Origin: Adiantum capillus-veneris
Lineage: Eukaryota > Streptophyta > Polypodiopsida > Polypodiales > Pteridaceae
Reading direction: 5' to 3'
NCBI GenBank assembly: GCA_014529385.2
Contig: CM043966.1
Coordinates: 89,540,587-89,604,586, forward strand
Length of the DNA: 64,000 bases
A program made the translations under genes and the position numbers. Below, in pieces: positions 53,521 to 64,000 of this stretch (positions are counted from its first letter, which is position 1; each line of letters begins with the position of its first letter). A model generated the notes under the pieces. It had not been told where the DNA came from, did no database searches, and saw only the letters and a program-made list of their open reading frames with translations.

Positions 53521-54207
53521 CCCATCAACTGCATAATTTGAAAAACGACATAATTCAAAATTTCTTCAAAACAAGATTTTTTCATAATTGAAAATGAAAT
53601 TTCACATAACAAATCATAATTTCTTTTAAAGCATTGAAAGTTTAAAGCATGAATTTTTCTTTTCTTAATATACAAAGTAATTTAAATAAATTTAATATGC
53701 ATTTAAAGGTTTGAGCACTCACATTCGTCCTATTTGAGCAATGAAAGTTGTTGTAAAAGTCCTGGAACCTGCAAAAACACACACACAAACACAGTCAAAC
53801 CCTGAACCCTAAATCTACAAGTAAACATGAAAACAATCTCACTTTAATGTTATGCGCTAACCCACAAGCAAGATTAGCACTTTCGATGGCTTGTTTCGCA
53901 ACAGATCTGTGAGAGATGGGGAAGAGGAGAGCTTGAGAAAACATGCAAGAACAAGATAAATGCGCAGAGAAAGCCCGTGGTTTTGATTTTTGCAAGTGCC
54001 ATTGGTACAGCTGTCGGTACAGTCGTCGCAATAGGCGTGGGTATGTCAATTCGTGCTGTCGTCGGAATAGACGCCGAAAGATGCGTCAAAAATTTATAAA
54101 TCAAATTAAGAAAACCTTCGCTCCCTCCATAAATACACACACATATATCGATGCCCGCCAGTGACGCCGGTAATGTGGCGCCGGAATTCAAGTGACCTCT
54201 TATAGTG
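53521..54207. other. CACTA right terminal region
   Basis: AT-rich sequence, then short GC-rich words (GGTACAGCTGTCGG, GTCGTCGGAATAGACGCC) near 54000-54080 that resemble those at the left end, then the terminal repeat. No gene seen. Confidence 0.65.
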
Positions 54208-54210
54208 ATA
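54208..54210. repeat. Target site duplication of the CACTA element, right
   Basis: ATA, matching 44908-44910. Confidence 0.8.
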
Positions 54211-55700
54211 ACCATCTTGCACATTGTATGATTCCTCTTTCTTCCCTAGTACAATAGCGAACATTGCATCTTTTAAGTCTAGATCCGTAGCATATTCATT
54301 TATCATAGAGGATAGATCATTGTGAGTAGCTATTGATTTAGCATTTACCCTTGGTCTTTGTGAAAGAGTATCAGCCACTTGGTTGTGCTTACCAGCTATG
54401 TGAGCAATATGAAAGTTGAACAGTGGAAGAGTCTTTACCCACCTCATTTTTTTTATCACGTAATTTAGTTTGCATCAAAAAGTACTTCAGACTTTGATGA
54501 TATGTGCACAAAATAAATTGAGTGCCTAGGAGGTAATGCTTCCATGCATCTTGGGCATGTATAATATCTAGCATCTCTTTTTCATATATTCTTAGATTCT
54601 TTTCTTGGTCATCCAATCTCCTACATTTGTATCCTATGGCATGCTCTTCTTGAAGCAAAATCGATTCAAGGCATTGCCCATAAGCATCACATTGGACTTC
54701 AAAAGGCTTTGAATGGTCTAGTAATATTCACACTAGTTGAGAGGTTTTCAAAAGATTCATTTTCTATTGTAGTCCATACAAATTTAATGTTCTTTTTAGT
54801 TAAATCATACAATGTCCCTTCCATGAATGAGAATTTTTCTATGAACCATCTATCGTATGCGTGCATTCCTATAAAGCTTCTCAATTCATGTAGATTCTTT
54901 GGTATAGGCCATCATTCTATTATCTTTAACTTTTTAGGGTCCATTTAGATCCCTTCTTGAATGAATATATGACCTAAGTATTGAATCTCCATTAAGAAAA
55001 ACTCAATTTTCTTTTTATTAAACCTTATTATCTCTCAATATTTGAAATATTACTTGAAGATGCTGCTTATGTTCTTCTATAGACTTAGAGTAGATGATAA
55101 TGTTAGCAAAAAACACTCTCATGAATCTTTTATAAGGTCTAAAGAGCCTCTCCATCATTCTCTCCTGCTCCCACCTAGCCCAAATCTCCAAAGTTTGTAG
55201 GAATTTCTTTGGGCTAGCAATGTTAATGGAATGATTAAGGGTAGTTGGCACATTTGTAAGTCCAAAAGAAAGTACTAAGAATTCATATAGACCAAAAGTT
55301 GTATGAAAGGCAGTTTTAATATATCTTTAGGGACAATCCTTATCTAGTGATATCCACTTTTGAGATCTATTCTACTAAAGTAGGTAGACCCTGTAGCTTA
55401 TCAAATAGATATTCTATTCTAGGAACAAAAAATCTATTATTTATGGTTATCTGGTTAAGCGCTCGATAGTCCACACACATCTTATAAGTACCATCTTTTT
55501 TTGTATTGGTAGAATTGGTGAACAAAATGGGGATGAACTAGGTCTAACCATCCCTTTTTCCACAAGCTCCTTCACTTGCCTCATAGTCTTTCCTTGTTGA
55601 GACAAAGAGACTCGATAAGGAGGCTTATTATGAGGTGAAGTTCGATGTAGAAGTTCTATGGAATGATCATCTTCTGGTCTCTTTTGGGAGGTAGCTCCCT
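54211..55700 (-). pseudogene. Element H reverse transcriptase and RNase H
   Basis: Minus-strand pieces in Ty3 order. P-P-Y-R-V-S and K-G-M-V-R-P-S-S-S-P-F-C-S-P-I lie near 55530-55630, and C-V-D-Y-R-A-L-N near 55450-55480. An active-site-equivalent F-F-A-N-I-I-I-Y is near 55090-55115, where N replaces the second Asp. Y-D-R-W-F-I-E-K-F is near 54830-54860, RNase H L-R-I-Y-E-K-E-M-L-D-I and Y-H-Q-S-L-K-Y-F near 54480-54600, and H-I-A-G-K-H-N-Q-V-A-D-T-L-S near 54350-54400. Several stops and frameshifts. The frame continues at 44910 across the CACTA insertion. Confidence 0.85.
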
Positions 55701-56790
55701 AGGAATGTCATCCATAAACACATCTTGAAACTCATTTCCATCAAAGAAACTCTTCATATTGTCGTCCTTTTTTGCATCAACAAAAATCTACCCGGTCGTG
55801 CATTGAGCGGGATACCGGCTTGTGGTATTGTCAATTTATTATTACATGCAATGAAATATTCCATTTTAATAGATCTTCCAATAATTGTCCCATACTCTTT
55901 TCCATTACCATTCTTTGCAGATGCTACCACTTGTGGGGTCCTTGAGGCATTTGTTTCGCACCAAAATATTTGCTAACTTTGATTTTGTAATGAAAAGCTA
56001 CCAGATTTTTTACAAAAATTTGTGCATCAAAATATTTGCTTATTTTGATTTTGTACTAAAATACTACCAAATTTTTCTACAAAAAATTGCACATTAGGTC
56101 TATTGTTGAATCAACATTTTTTCCCCAATTACTGAGTTGGAGAAAAATGATATCAAAATTGGAGTAAATACAAACACGTGATTGATCCACTAATTTGCAA
56201 TAAATATTTGTGAAATTTGGTTAATTTTTGGATATGCTTGATGCTCCAAATGTAGTCTTGGGAATTTTAAAACTAATTTTTAAAAAAAGGAAAAAAACAT
56301 GTCTCCCATCTAATCGTACCAAGTTGATTCGTTCCGTTTTGTTGCAATCTCACATCTTTTACATCCGTTCACATTTGTTTGCTCTTGACCACCACTTGCA
56401 CACTAAGAAGGGTCAAGAAATCAACAAAGGGTGTCTAACTACTCAATAGTCATTGAAATGACAAGGCTTCTATGAAGAGAAATCAATTTGTGCCTACCAG
56501 CTCCACAAGTCATAGTATAAAAGGTACAAACAACTATCGAGAAAACAAGAAGCCAACAAAGCTCTTTAACAAATGTCTTACTAGTATCTCTACATCAATG
56601 GGAGCCTATCCACTAAAGCCTGTTGATTTTACAACACGAGTTTTGGATACACCCCTTATTTCAAGTCATATCCTCTATGCAACCTACTCTACCTTCTCTT
56701 TATGTCCTTTATTACTACAAAATCAACTCCTTTATCCCATTAGAATTTCCCCTTGGTCATCTAGGTACTAAAAGTTTAATCTAAGACGGG
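55701..56790. other. Unassigned stretch, probably old element H sequence
   Basis: No supported gene. The part next to RT may be H's protease-RT linker, but no protease hallmark is readable. Two ~60-base AT-rich copies (near 55965-56030 and 56030-56095) resemble each other. Confidence 0.4.
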
Positions 56791-57000
56791 AGCTAGCTTG
56801 GTTGGTTAAGTACTTGTCCTCCGTCACTCGAGTGATGGGTTCTAATGCTGCCAAGTGACCCTATGAAAATACCTAACATTGCACTTTGTATCATCACCCA
56901 TGGGAATGTGGGCGATGATACAAAGTGACCCTATGAAATACCTAACATTGCACTTTGTATCATCACCCATGGGAATGTGGGTACTGCTATAGAAAAAAAG
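56791..57000 (+). mobile_element. Candidate tRNA-derived SINE
   Basis: AGCTAGCTTGGTTGG at 56791-56805 resembles an RNA polymerase III A box, and GGGTTCTAATG at 56837-56847 a B box, about 43 bases apart as in tRNA-derived SINEs. The body that follows is a 70-base segment repeated twice (56853-56922 and 56923-56992). An A-rich stretch follows near 56990-57000. No target duplication was confirmed. Confidence 0.5.
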
Positions 57001-57016
57001 ATAAAGTTGAAGGTCA

Positions 57017-57586
57017 TTATTTTCTTCTTAAAAAGCTCTCATCAATGTTTGGATCCTCATTTGTACTTGTCTCATAGCAAATGTTAGATTGTTTACCAAG
57101 CTTCATGTCATAAAAAATCTTTTTACCCTTTTGGAGGACAAGTTTATCACTGCCCCACTTTTGATCTGCATTCACCTCCATTAACCAAGGCCTTCCAAGG
57201 ATAAGAGGATAGCCCTCCCCCTTGGATGGCATAACATAAAACTCCACCCTTGAAAAAATATTCAAGACAGTTATTTGAACATCCTTTATGATTCCAAGAC
57301 AATTAACTTTGGAGTTGTTAGCCAACTTTGCATGAGAGTCCGATGATTCTGTAATATCCAAACCCAGTCTATGCATCGTCCGTTCAGTGATTACACACAC
57401 TTGTGGACCCCCATCTCCATAAACATTTGGCACCCTCCTTCCCTTTACATATGCTTCTACTACAGGCTCTTTATCTTTGGGAGTACTTGAATTTATGGAC
57501 TTAACAGCTTTCTCTCCTCTCTTTTTGAGAATCCTTCTGCTAGCCAAATTGGGCCATTGACGACGTATTGAGGAAGAAAGATGCAT
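57017..57586 (-). pseudogene. Element J (or H) aspartic protease region
   Basis: 189 codons. V-Y-G-D-G-G-P-Q-V-C-V-I at about residue 55, L-G-L-D-I-T near 74 and Y-P-L-I-L-G-R-P-W-L near 130 give the two hallmarks of a retropepsin-like domain, with D-G-G in place of D-S/T-G. The order gag (58561-59100), protease, then RT at 55700 on the same strand would fit one element. However, the intervening 1.3 kb gives no link, so J may be separate from H. Confidence 0.78.
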
Positions 57587-58560
57587 GAGTTGTGTCCAAG
57601 TGATGTTAGGTCATTGAGTTTTTAGGTCTTCCATCACATTATAGGGTTCAAGATCTTTTCCAAGAGGAAAGTCATCCATGGTGATGACTCTACAAGGTCG
57701 CCTTGACTTCTTCTTCTTACTACTACTCTGCTTCATCCTCTTTGACCTTGTTCTTTCCTTTTTTGGCCCCACTGAGTTGTCACTTTCCGTCTCTTCATCC
57801 TTTCATTGAGCTCTCATTCTCTTAATTGCCAGCATGACATTGACTCTTCAAGCTTGATTATGTTGACCTCTCGCTCTTCCACCCTCTCGCTCTTCCACCC
57901 TCTCTGGCACTGGTGGACCTGTAGCTATGGGTTAAGAGGTGGAGGGGCTCTTCTAAGTATGGTTGGAGGTTGTTGAGCAGCATCAAATTGGACTGTCTGT
58001 GGAGGTCTTCAAGGAGGGTACATGTCTCCAGGAATCCTTCTTGGATATGGACAATGGTACATATCATGACCCATTTTATTATCGGGGGGTGCACTATCTA
58101 ATCATGTTAATGTATAACACGAGTTCGAAAGGAGGGGTTTTAAAATGCAAACTTTTTAGGCAATATGACAAAGATAGATTAAAATAAGGGGGTTTCATAT
58201 TCAATTTTGGAAAAAAATTACTAAAATAAGGGGTCATTTTATTCATTCAGGCATGTTAAAAGAGGGTTTTTTTTTAATACCCCGCGAACGCACGTTATAT
58301 AGGGGGGTACTGAACGATGAACCCCCCGAGGTTTTATTTCAATTCTAGCACCTTAGCTCTTGAGTATTCCTCCTTGGTGGTCGTGCGTCATCGCTAGCTT
58401 GTCCTCCCCTTGTTGGTGCCTAGACTAAGTTTAGAGTAAGAGTTTCCAATTGTTGAATGAGCTTGTGTAGATTGTCTTGAGAATCACCACTTGTGGATGC
58501 CACTCTAGCTTGTGTATCACCACTTGTGGATCCACTTTAGCTTGTGTATCATCTACACGT
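57587..58560 (-). other. Decayed linker between gag and protease of J
   Basis: Lys/Arg- and Ser-rich codons in broken frames (for example near 57690-57800, K-K-K-S-R-R-P type), consistent with a nucleocapsid or linker. A MITE-like insertion occupies 58081-58329. No zinc knuckle is seen. Confidence 0.45.
58081..58329. mobile_element. Small MITE-like element with G-rich inverted ends
   Basis: The left end reads ATCGGGGGGTGCAC and the right end, reverse-complemented, TCGGGGGGTTCATCG. The flanks CATTTTATT and GGTTTTATT agree at seven of nine bases, a possible 9-bp duplication. Its interior (GGGGGTTTCATATTC) resembles that of the MITE at 50086-50757, so both may belong to one family. Confidence 0.5.
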
Positions 58561-59100
58561 TTAGGGCTCACTTCCTCTTGATTTGTGCCCATGGTAGGCT
58601 AGCTTTTTGAACTTAAGCGTTGCTATTTTTTGTGATTTTTCAAAAGTTTGTGGAAACTTTGCCTCTACCTTCTCTTTTAAGGTTGGAAACATACCTCCCA
58701 CAAACATGTACTTCTTGACAAAGTTTGGGGCTTCTCCTTGGCCTTGTAAAGATGCAACCCACCTTTCCCACAAATTTGTAAATTTAGATTCATAGAGAGT
58801 GTAGTCACCTAATGAGACATGACGATGTTGAAGAAGTTGTTTCCATAAGCTCTCTGGAGTGTCTCCTTGACCATATTTTCTTATGAAAGCAACACAAAGG
58901 TAATCCCAGGTTTCTTTAAATGGAGGTGCAAGAGCATCATACCACACTTGAGCGTCACCTTTGAGCACCAAGGGAAAAGCCCTTAGCTTCACCTCTTCTT
59001 GATCATGACTGGCCATGAGATAAGCCATCTCCAAGCTATCCATAAAATCACAAGCATTCTCATCATGACGTCCATAAAAAGTGGGAAAGGAAACTTCCAT
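58561..59100 (-). pseudogene. Element J gag capsid
   Basis: 179 codons from M-E-V-S-F-P-T-F-Y-G-R-H-D-E-N-A. The retrotransposon gag core is clear: F-M-D-S-L-E-M-A-Y, L-V-L-K-G-D-A-Q-V-W-Y-D-A-L near residue 50, F-I-R-K-Y-G-Q near 73 and Y-E-S-K-F-T-N-L-W-E near 103. It ends without a zinc knuckle, which is either downstream in another frame or lost. The frame itself is uninterrupted. Confidence 0.85.
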
Positions 59101-59860
59101 TGTGATAGTGACTCGATATGAGAGCTTTTGATAGGGAAATCACAATAAACCTTTACAGTTGAGAGAGATCAAAATAGCATAAAAATGTAGATGTCAAGAC
59201 TCAAGTCATATCTTATGATGGGAAAAATAAAAGGGTTCACAGAGTCATTGATTGCAGCCAATCTCTCAGGCCCAAGGAAGTCCCTAATTGTGTGTTGGAA
59301 CCTTATCTTTGTGCTTACAATGATGTGGACAACTTGCCTTGTGATGGGAATTAGCGGTCCACTAATCTCTCCATGACTCATATGTGTGTGAGAGTAGTAT
59401 AGAAGACCTTAAAGAAAGATCAAGATAGAAGAATACGTCTTGAAGCTTCAACCTCAAAGAGAAACGCAACACACCATTGAGAATGTATTTTGTGACTAAT
59501 ACACACATTCACCTTGAAAGATTATAAAAAACAAAATTCATACACAGGCTGCCCATTGGTATTGTTGTTCTTCATTACCACACACCAAAGGTAACTTGTA
59601 AGTAGCTCCTCAGTGGGGGCACCAATCTAATGAGGCGGAAAATCTTGAATGCGGTGGCCTCTATCACCACCCTCAAGCTCCTCTGACTAGGCAACAAAGA
59701 CCAATACAAAGGGGCACCACCCAGTCAATATGGCAAACTAGGACACATTACATGAGTTAGCATTTACAAACCAGGCCTTCACAAAAAATGCATTGATAGC
59801 ATACATATTTCCACAAAAGCAATATTTTTCTCAATGCCCCTCTCTTCTTGCACACACAAA

Positions 59861-59862
<2 letters not shown>
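59101..59862. other. Unassigned stretch upstream of J gag
   Basis: Probably leader or LTR of J, but no second LTR copy exists in the window to prove it. No gene seen. Confidence 0.4.
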
Positions 59863-59943
<81 letters not shown>

Positions 59944-60010
59944 GTACTGGTTAAAATTCACTCTCTCACCCCCCCCTGGGTTTTTTCTTCCCCCCCCCCC
60001 CCCCCCCCCC
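59863..60010. repeat. (TC)n(AC)n microsatellite and a C run
   Basis: (TC)n then (AC)n to 59938, and a 21-base C run at 59990-60010. Confidence 0.95.
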
Positions 60011-60894
60011 TCCCGCCCCATTTGCATAGTAGTGATATTTTTTTGCTATGCTACTGAAACCTACCTTATAATGGGGCAATGCCCCTGCCTAAACGAAGCG
60101 TGAAAGAAAAGTGTTATCATTATTTGGGGAAGGTGGCCCCTTTCTACTCTTTATCGCCCTCCCCAGGCGATGGCATTCGCAGGCTTGCGCAGTAGAGGGA
60201 GGCCGAGCGCATTCTTCCTAGCTACTCTGGAAGCGTGCACACCATCCTATTTAAACTGATGTGAGGGCATACCCTGGCCCTCACTTAGCCTTGGATTAGG
60301 AATTTTTCTTCTGCTTAGTTTCGTTACTGTCTGAACTTGCTAAAGAGATGGAGCTTGCAGCTCAAGCATCACAGGTGTTGTGTTTTACCTTACTACCAAT
60401 TCCGGTTTTGGCTTGTTTTTTGTTGTAATGCTATGCATGGTTGATAAAGATTGGAGCCGTTTGTTATATACACTGTATATTGGTCTTGTTCATGAAATGA
60501 ACAAACAACTGCGCCCTGGCATGGTTGGCTTGGGACTTGAGACCTCGTTTTGCATTAAAGATGGTGATGGTCTCTGTCGAACACTTGCAGGGATTGGGCA
60601 TTTTTGGTGCAGGTTGTTGTATTAGGCTCTGTGCTAGCCGTTGTGGGTTGTTTTTGTTTCTCTATTGGTTATTGTAATTACCTGGTTTATAGCCGCTGCA
60701 GGTTTATTCGCTACCGGTTAAGCTCTGTTCTTAAACTGCTGCAAAAATCTCTTGCTTAATCTACTTTTTTAAAAAAAGTTTTTTTTAAAAAGGGGCATGA
60801 CTGGCAGGTTTGGAAACTATTGCCACACTTGGACTTGTGTACAGTATTTGCCCTCATGATTTCATATGAGGCGAAGGTTTGGGGTGTTTTTGTA
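60011..60894. other. Unassigned intergenic stretch
   Basis: No supported gene. Short ORFs show no known domain. A run of T/A at 60770-60790 separates two parts. Confidence 0.5.
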
Positions 60895-61400
60895 GCTCAT
60901 CTAGTACCTATGGTTGTTAAAACAGTGAGGCATCTTACTCAAGCAGGGCCGGACACTACCGCTCTTTATGGGATGCTAATGACTTAATAGAAATCTTGGG
61001 ATTTTGAAGGTAAGTATATGGCTGTTACTTCCAGCTTTGGCATAACTACCGAGCTATGGCTCATGACATGAGGTTCCACTTGGTAAAAATGGACTTTTCG
61101 ATACTCTATTGATTGGTCATACTGTCATTTTACTAGTTGTAAAAAGGGAGATATTCATTACCCTCATCTAGTACCTTTGGTTAATGAACAAATGGTTAGG
61201 CATCTTATACAGCTAAATTCGTTCTTGACCTCCCTTTGCTTAAAAGGATGCCAATGATAATTTGAGATTGCTACTCCTGAAGGTAAATATATGGTTACTA
61301 TTGCAAGCTTAAGCATAGCTACCACGCTATGGTTAAACAAATAAACCTCACAATGGTTTATTTTTCTAAAGAAAAACTCTGGATATTTGGGTTCTTGTTG
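60895..61400. repeat. Diverged tandem duplication, ~267-bp period
   Basis: 60895-61130 and 61162-61395 share CTCATCTAGTACCT, AGGCATCTTA, a GGATGC-AATGA series, GAAGGTAA-TATATGG and a CATAGCTACC-like stretch. Substitutions are many, so the duplication is old. Confidence 0.7.
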
Positions 61401-61866
61401 GGCTTCACAGCTTTGAGTAAAAGGTAGAATGTAACACTCATTTTGGAAGTAATAAGTAAAGACTGCTAACTTACAAGTTCTAATAAATAACCTAGCTTGT
61501 CTAAAGTAATTAAAATCTGTAAGATGGACATGGATAACAACTGATAGGGTCCATTGATACCTGTAAAACACATCCAAAGCTAACTGAATTGTTGTCTTGT
61601 TTGGATGGATGCAGGTAAGGACTCTATCTTATCTTGGAGGGTTTTCTTTTCTTTGGCAAGCTACCCTACTTTAATGAAGCACTCACTGATGACTGGGGAA
61701 GTTCTTTTACTACTTGCTTACTGAAAGAGGATCTCTTTCCTACAATCATTGTACCTAAATAATTCTAATACTGAGTTATTTTTGTACTTATCTGTTCATT
61801 GTTTCTGGCCAACTGTCTTTTGAATGTAAAAATTCAATTATGTCTTATTAGTTAAGATTTAAATAG

Positions 61867-61869
<3 letters not shown>
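61401..61869. other. Unassigned intergenic stretch
   Basis: Nothing recognisable on either strand. Confidence 0.5.

Positions 61870-61953
<84 letters not shown>
61870..61953. repeat. (AC)n microsatellite, about 41 units
   Basis: Uninterrupted AC for about 83 bases. Confidence 0.97.
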
Positions 61954-61955
<2 letters not shown>

Positions 61956-64000
61956 TTGCAGCATTCTTCTCCACTAAGATTGAGATCAATTACCACAAAA
62001 AAAATCACAAGAAATCAATGAGACAAGAGACATTACAACAGAAAAGAAACGCTACAATTGAGAGGGAGAAGATGCACACAAGGTAGTGTAATTGGGGTAG
62101 TGTAGGTTAGGCTGGTTATGGCAGCCTTGTGAAGTGCTCTAGTCCATCTCTCTTGATAGGTAGGAAGGAGGGGTATTTATAAAAATTTGAAGAGGGTTGG
62201 GGCTGCTCTTAACCATGATTGGGCTAGCATTGTCCATTATTTAAAATATGCACAATTTCGACTTCTACACTCTTCCTCTTGACCAAAATGACTAAGGAAG
62301 AAGGTGAGAGCGGGGAGAAGGTGAGGTAAACATTTAAGGTGATCAAAATAGAAATTATCCACTTCTATATTGCACATATTTAAAGGGATAGGGTTGGAGT
62401 GATTTTAGTTCTTGGAGGTAACTCATAGAGTAGAGTTTGCATCTCCTCTTACCACGTCACCGGTGTAGGTGAGAGTAGCATGTTGTATGTTTGTGACGGA
62501 GGGGATGATCGCTTTAAACCATGATTTGTCGAGTTGAATATCCATCATTTTTCTTTAATCTCCTCCAAATCTCCACTTGAGCTCATTTGTGAGTATGAGA
62601 ATAAATGATGGTAAATTGTAGGTAGTGTACGAGGAGTAGCTAGTAAGATACATAAGAGAGGGAGAGAGAAATTGAGAAGGGGATGGTGAAAGTGTGTGGG
62701 AGAGTAGAGAGAGTTTCTATTGAGGTGAAGAGTGAATTAGAATGGATAATTTTCAATATATGGTGACAAAGAGGGGCAAAAGTGGGTGGCTCTAGAGAAA
62801 AAATAGCTTCACCCAAAATCACTGTTTTGGCCATATCTTTCACTCCATAACTCGATTTGGTGCATTATTTATATGTACAAAGATGGCCAAGCATGCCCCA
62901 CATGACTTGAGGGAGTTTTTGAACCAAAAATGTGGCAGCAAGGCTCCAAACGAGGCATTGAGAAAGTGGGTGTCTTCATACATAGGTGGAGAGTGTAGCG
63001 TGAGAAAGAGCCAAACTAAAAAGTCATTCCTTTGGGTCCTAATGATTTCAGCCCCATCTCCCACATGTTAGTAGGTGGAATTAAGTGCCAGGGAGGTGAT
63101 GCAAGAGAACCAAATCTCCTATGGTGTGCATGCATCCTCTTTTCAATCCTCCCTGGGGTGTAGTGTGAAAACAGGGAGTCTACAGGGTCCATGTCACATG
63201 GCATTGCTTGAAGATTTTTCATATGTAACTAAAAAGGTGAAAAAATGATAAAACCATGGATAAAGATGAGTGATTGACTTGGTAAATTATTACAAAATAT
63301 TATTTAGAAAAATATTTATGTAAATAGAGTATAAAAGTAAATGATATGTGAGGCATACTAGGTTTTCACATGCATAAGAGTATTTTTTCTTTTCAACAAG
63401 AGTGTGAGAATGAAAAGAATGAAGGTTAAGATAAAAGATAAAGTGAAAATTGAAAGTAAAAAGTAAAATAAAAAAATGAGCGGTAAAAGTGAAACGTGAA
63501 AATGACAAGTACAATTATTTTATATACAAGTTGGGGTAGAATATGCAATTGTAGACTATCTAAAGTGTGTAAATATATACAAATGGTATTATGGTTTTCA
63601 AAAATTCTGCACTTACTAGCATTGCCTATCTCTTCTTTGATTACAAGCCCATATCTTGCCTCGTACCATGCCAAATTTTTTTCCATGTCTGCTATACGAG
63701 CGTGTAGCATGGCTGGGGTCTTTCCTTGCCTTGCCATTCTACGCCTTGGATTGCAAGCTACTCAATGACTGTTGTTTCCTCGAGCAAATAGTGTAATCCC
63801 TTTTGCAAGGAGGATCTTCTTAATTGGTCTCCTGGACATGAATCTTCTCGATCGAGAGCCCATTGCCAACGCCTCCTGTAGTGGGACAATCATTCCAATC
63901 TACTTTGAGTTGCAATACATAATAACAATAGCATTGTTGCACAAATTAAATTGCCACTTGACTATTATTTGGTGGCAATTTGTATACTTGGATAAATCTT
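61954..64000. other. Unassigned intergenic stretch
   Basis: No supported gene. A minus-strand frame at about 63737-63600 (M-A-R-Q-G-K-T-P-A-M-L-H-A-R-I) could be a small part of a retroelement protein, but I do not recognise it. Confidence 0.4.

Larger units (their letters stand above)
44911..54207 (-). mobile_element. CACTA (En/Spm) DNA transposon, 9.3 kb
   Basis: The ends read CACTACAAGACGTC at the left and CACTATAAGAGGTC (reverse complement) at the right, typical CACTA termini with two differences in 14 bases. The 3-bp duplication ATA is at 44908-44910 and 54208-54210. It carries two minus-strand genes, a Tnp2-type transposase with the domain order of plant CACTA elements and a TnpA-like gene. 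Large subterminal repeat regions flank them. It interrupts element H between RNase H and integrase. Stops and frameshifts in both genes suggest it is no longer autonomous. Confidence 0.93.

Noticed and set aside
59600-59630. A PBS for element J (minus strand TGGTGCCCCCACTG)
   Set aside because: The sequence just before it does not end in CA and no LTR pair can be found.
60380-60625. Possible host exon with a hydrophobic start
   Set aside because: No conserved motif, splice structure or codon pattern supports it.
63426-63737. Gene at the right end (minus-strand frame with M-A-R-Q-G-K-T-P)
   Set aside because: It is short and AT-rich after ~45 codons, with no recognisable domain; at most a fragment.

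Overview
The window looks like intergenic heterochromatin of a land plant with a large, repeat-rich genome. The evidence is nested Ty3/Gypsy elements with chromodomain, initiator-Met and Asp-type primer-binding sites, a plant-type CACTA element (Tnp2 plus TnpA-like genes), a LINE remnant, a likely tRNA-derived SINE, MITEs and long (GA)n/(GT)n microsatellites. Several families look unlike common angiosperm lineages, so a fern, lycophyte or gymnosperm is possible, but I cannot name the species. I see no convincing host gene, tRNA, rRNA or CRISPR array.

Layout. (1) Bases 1-17870 are a three-level nest. Ty3 element A (+, its 5' part lies outside the window) is cut in its 3' tail by element B (2987-16659, -, same family, target duplication GTCTA). 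B is cut inside its reverse transcriptase by element C (5769-13816, -, a different chromovirus family with 1.3-kb LTRs, duplication ACAAC). (2) Bases 17871-21480 are an old relict (E) that resembles A's 3' tail, split by D (18475-21018), a non-coding LTR element with ~1.14-kb LTRs and only ~256 bases between them. (3) Bases 21481-25147 are mostly unassigned, with a decayed LINE reverse transcriptase at about 23641-24780. (4) Bases 25148-42590 are G, a non-coding LTR element with ~1.6-kb LTRs inserted in a (GT)n tract. Its 5' LTR is split by F (25454-38728, +), a complete 13.3-kb Ty3 element with duplication CATGT, an Asp-type PBS and a PPT. (5) At 43560-55700 is a decayed minus-strand Ty3 element H, split by a 9.3-kb CACTA transposon (44911-54207, duplication ATA), which carries its own MITE inside a transposase intron. 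(6) At 56791-59104 are a SINE-like sequence, a retropepsin/gag remnant J and another MITE. (7) Bases 59105-64000 hold microsatellites, a diverged duplication and nothing I recognise as a gene.

The most unusual item is F. Gag, protease, RT, RNase H, integrase and about 390 further codons lie in one reading frame. The part after the integrase holds a second retropepsin-like domain with an intact D-T-G motif, while the usual upstream protease has D-G-G. Every stop in this frame is one C-to-T change from a sense codon. Integrase active-site and zinc-finger substitutions suggest this copy is dead, although its LTRs remain ~98% alike by eye.

All coding regions here are transposon-derived and almost all are broken. 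Insertion order read from the nesting is A, then B, then C; G, then F; H, then CACTA, then the intron MITE.
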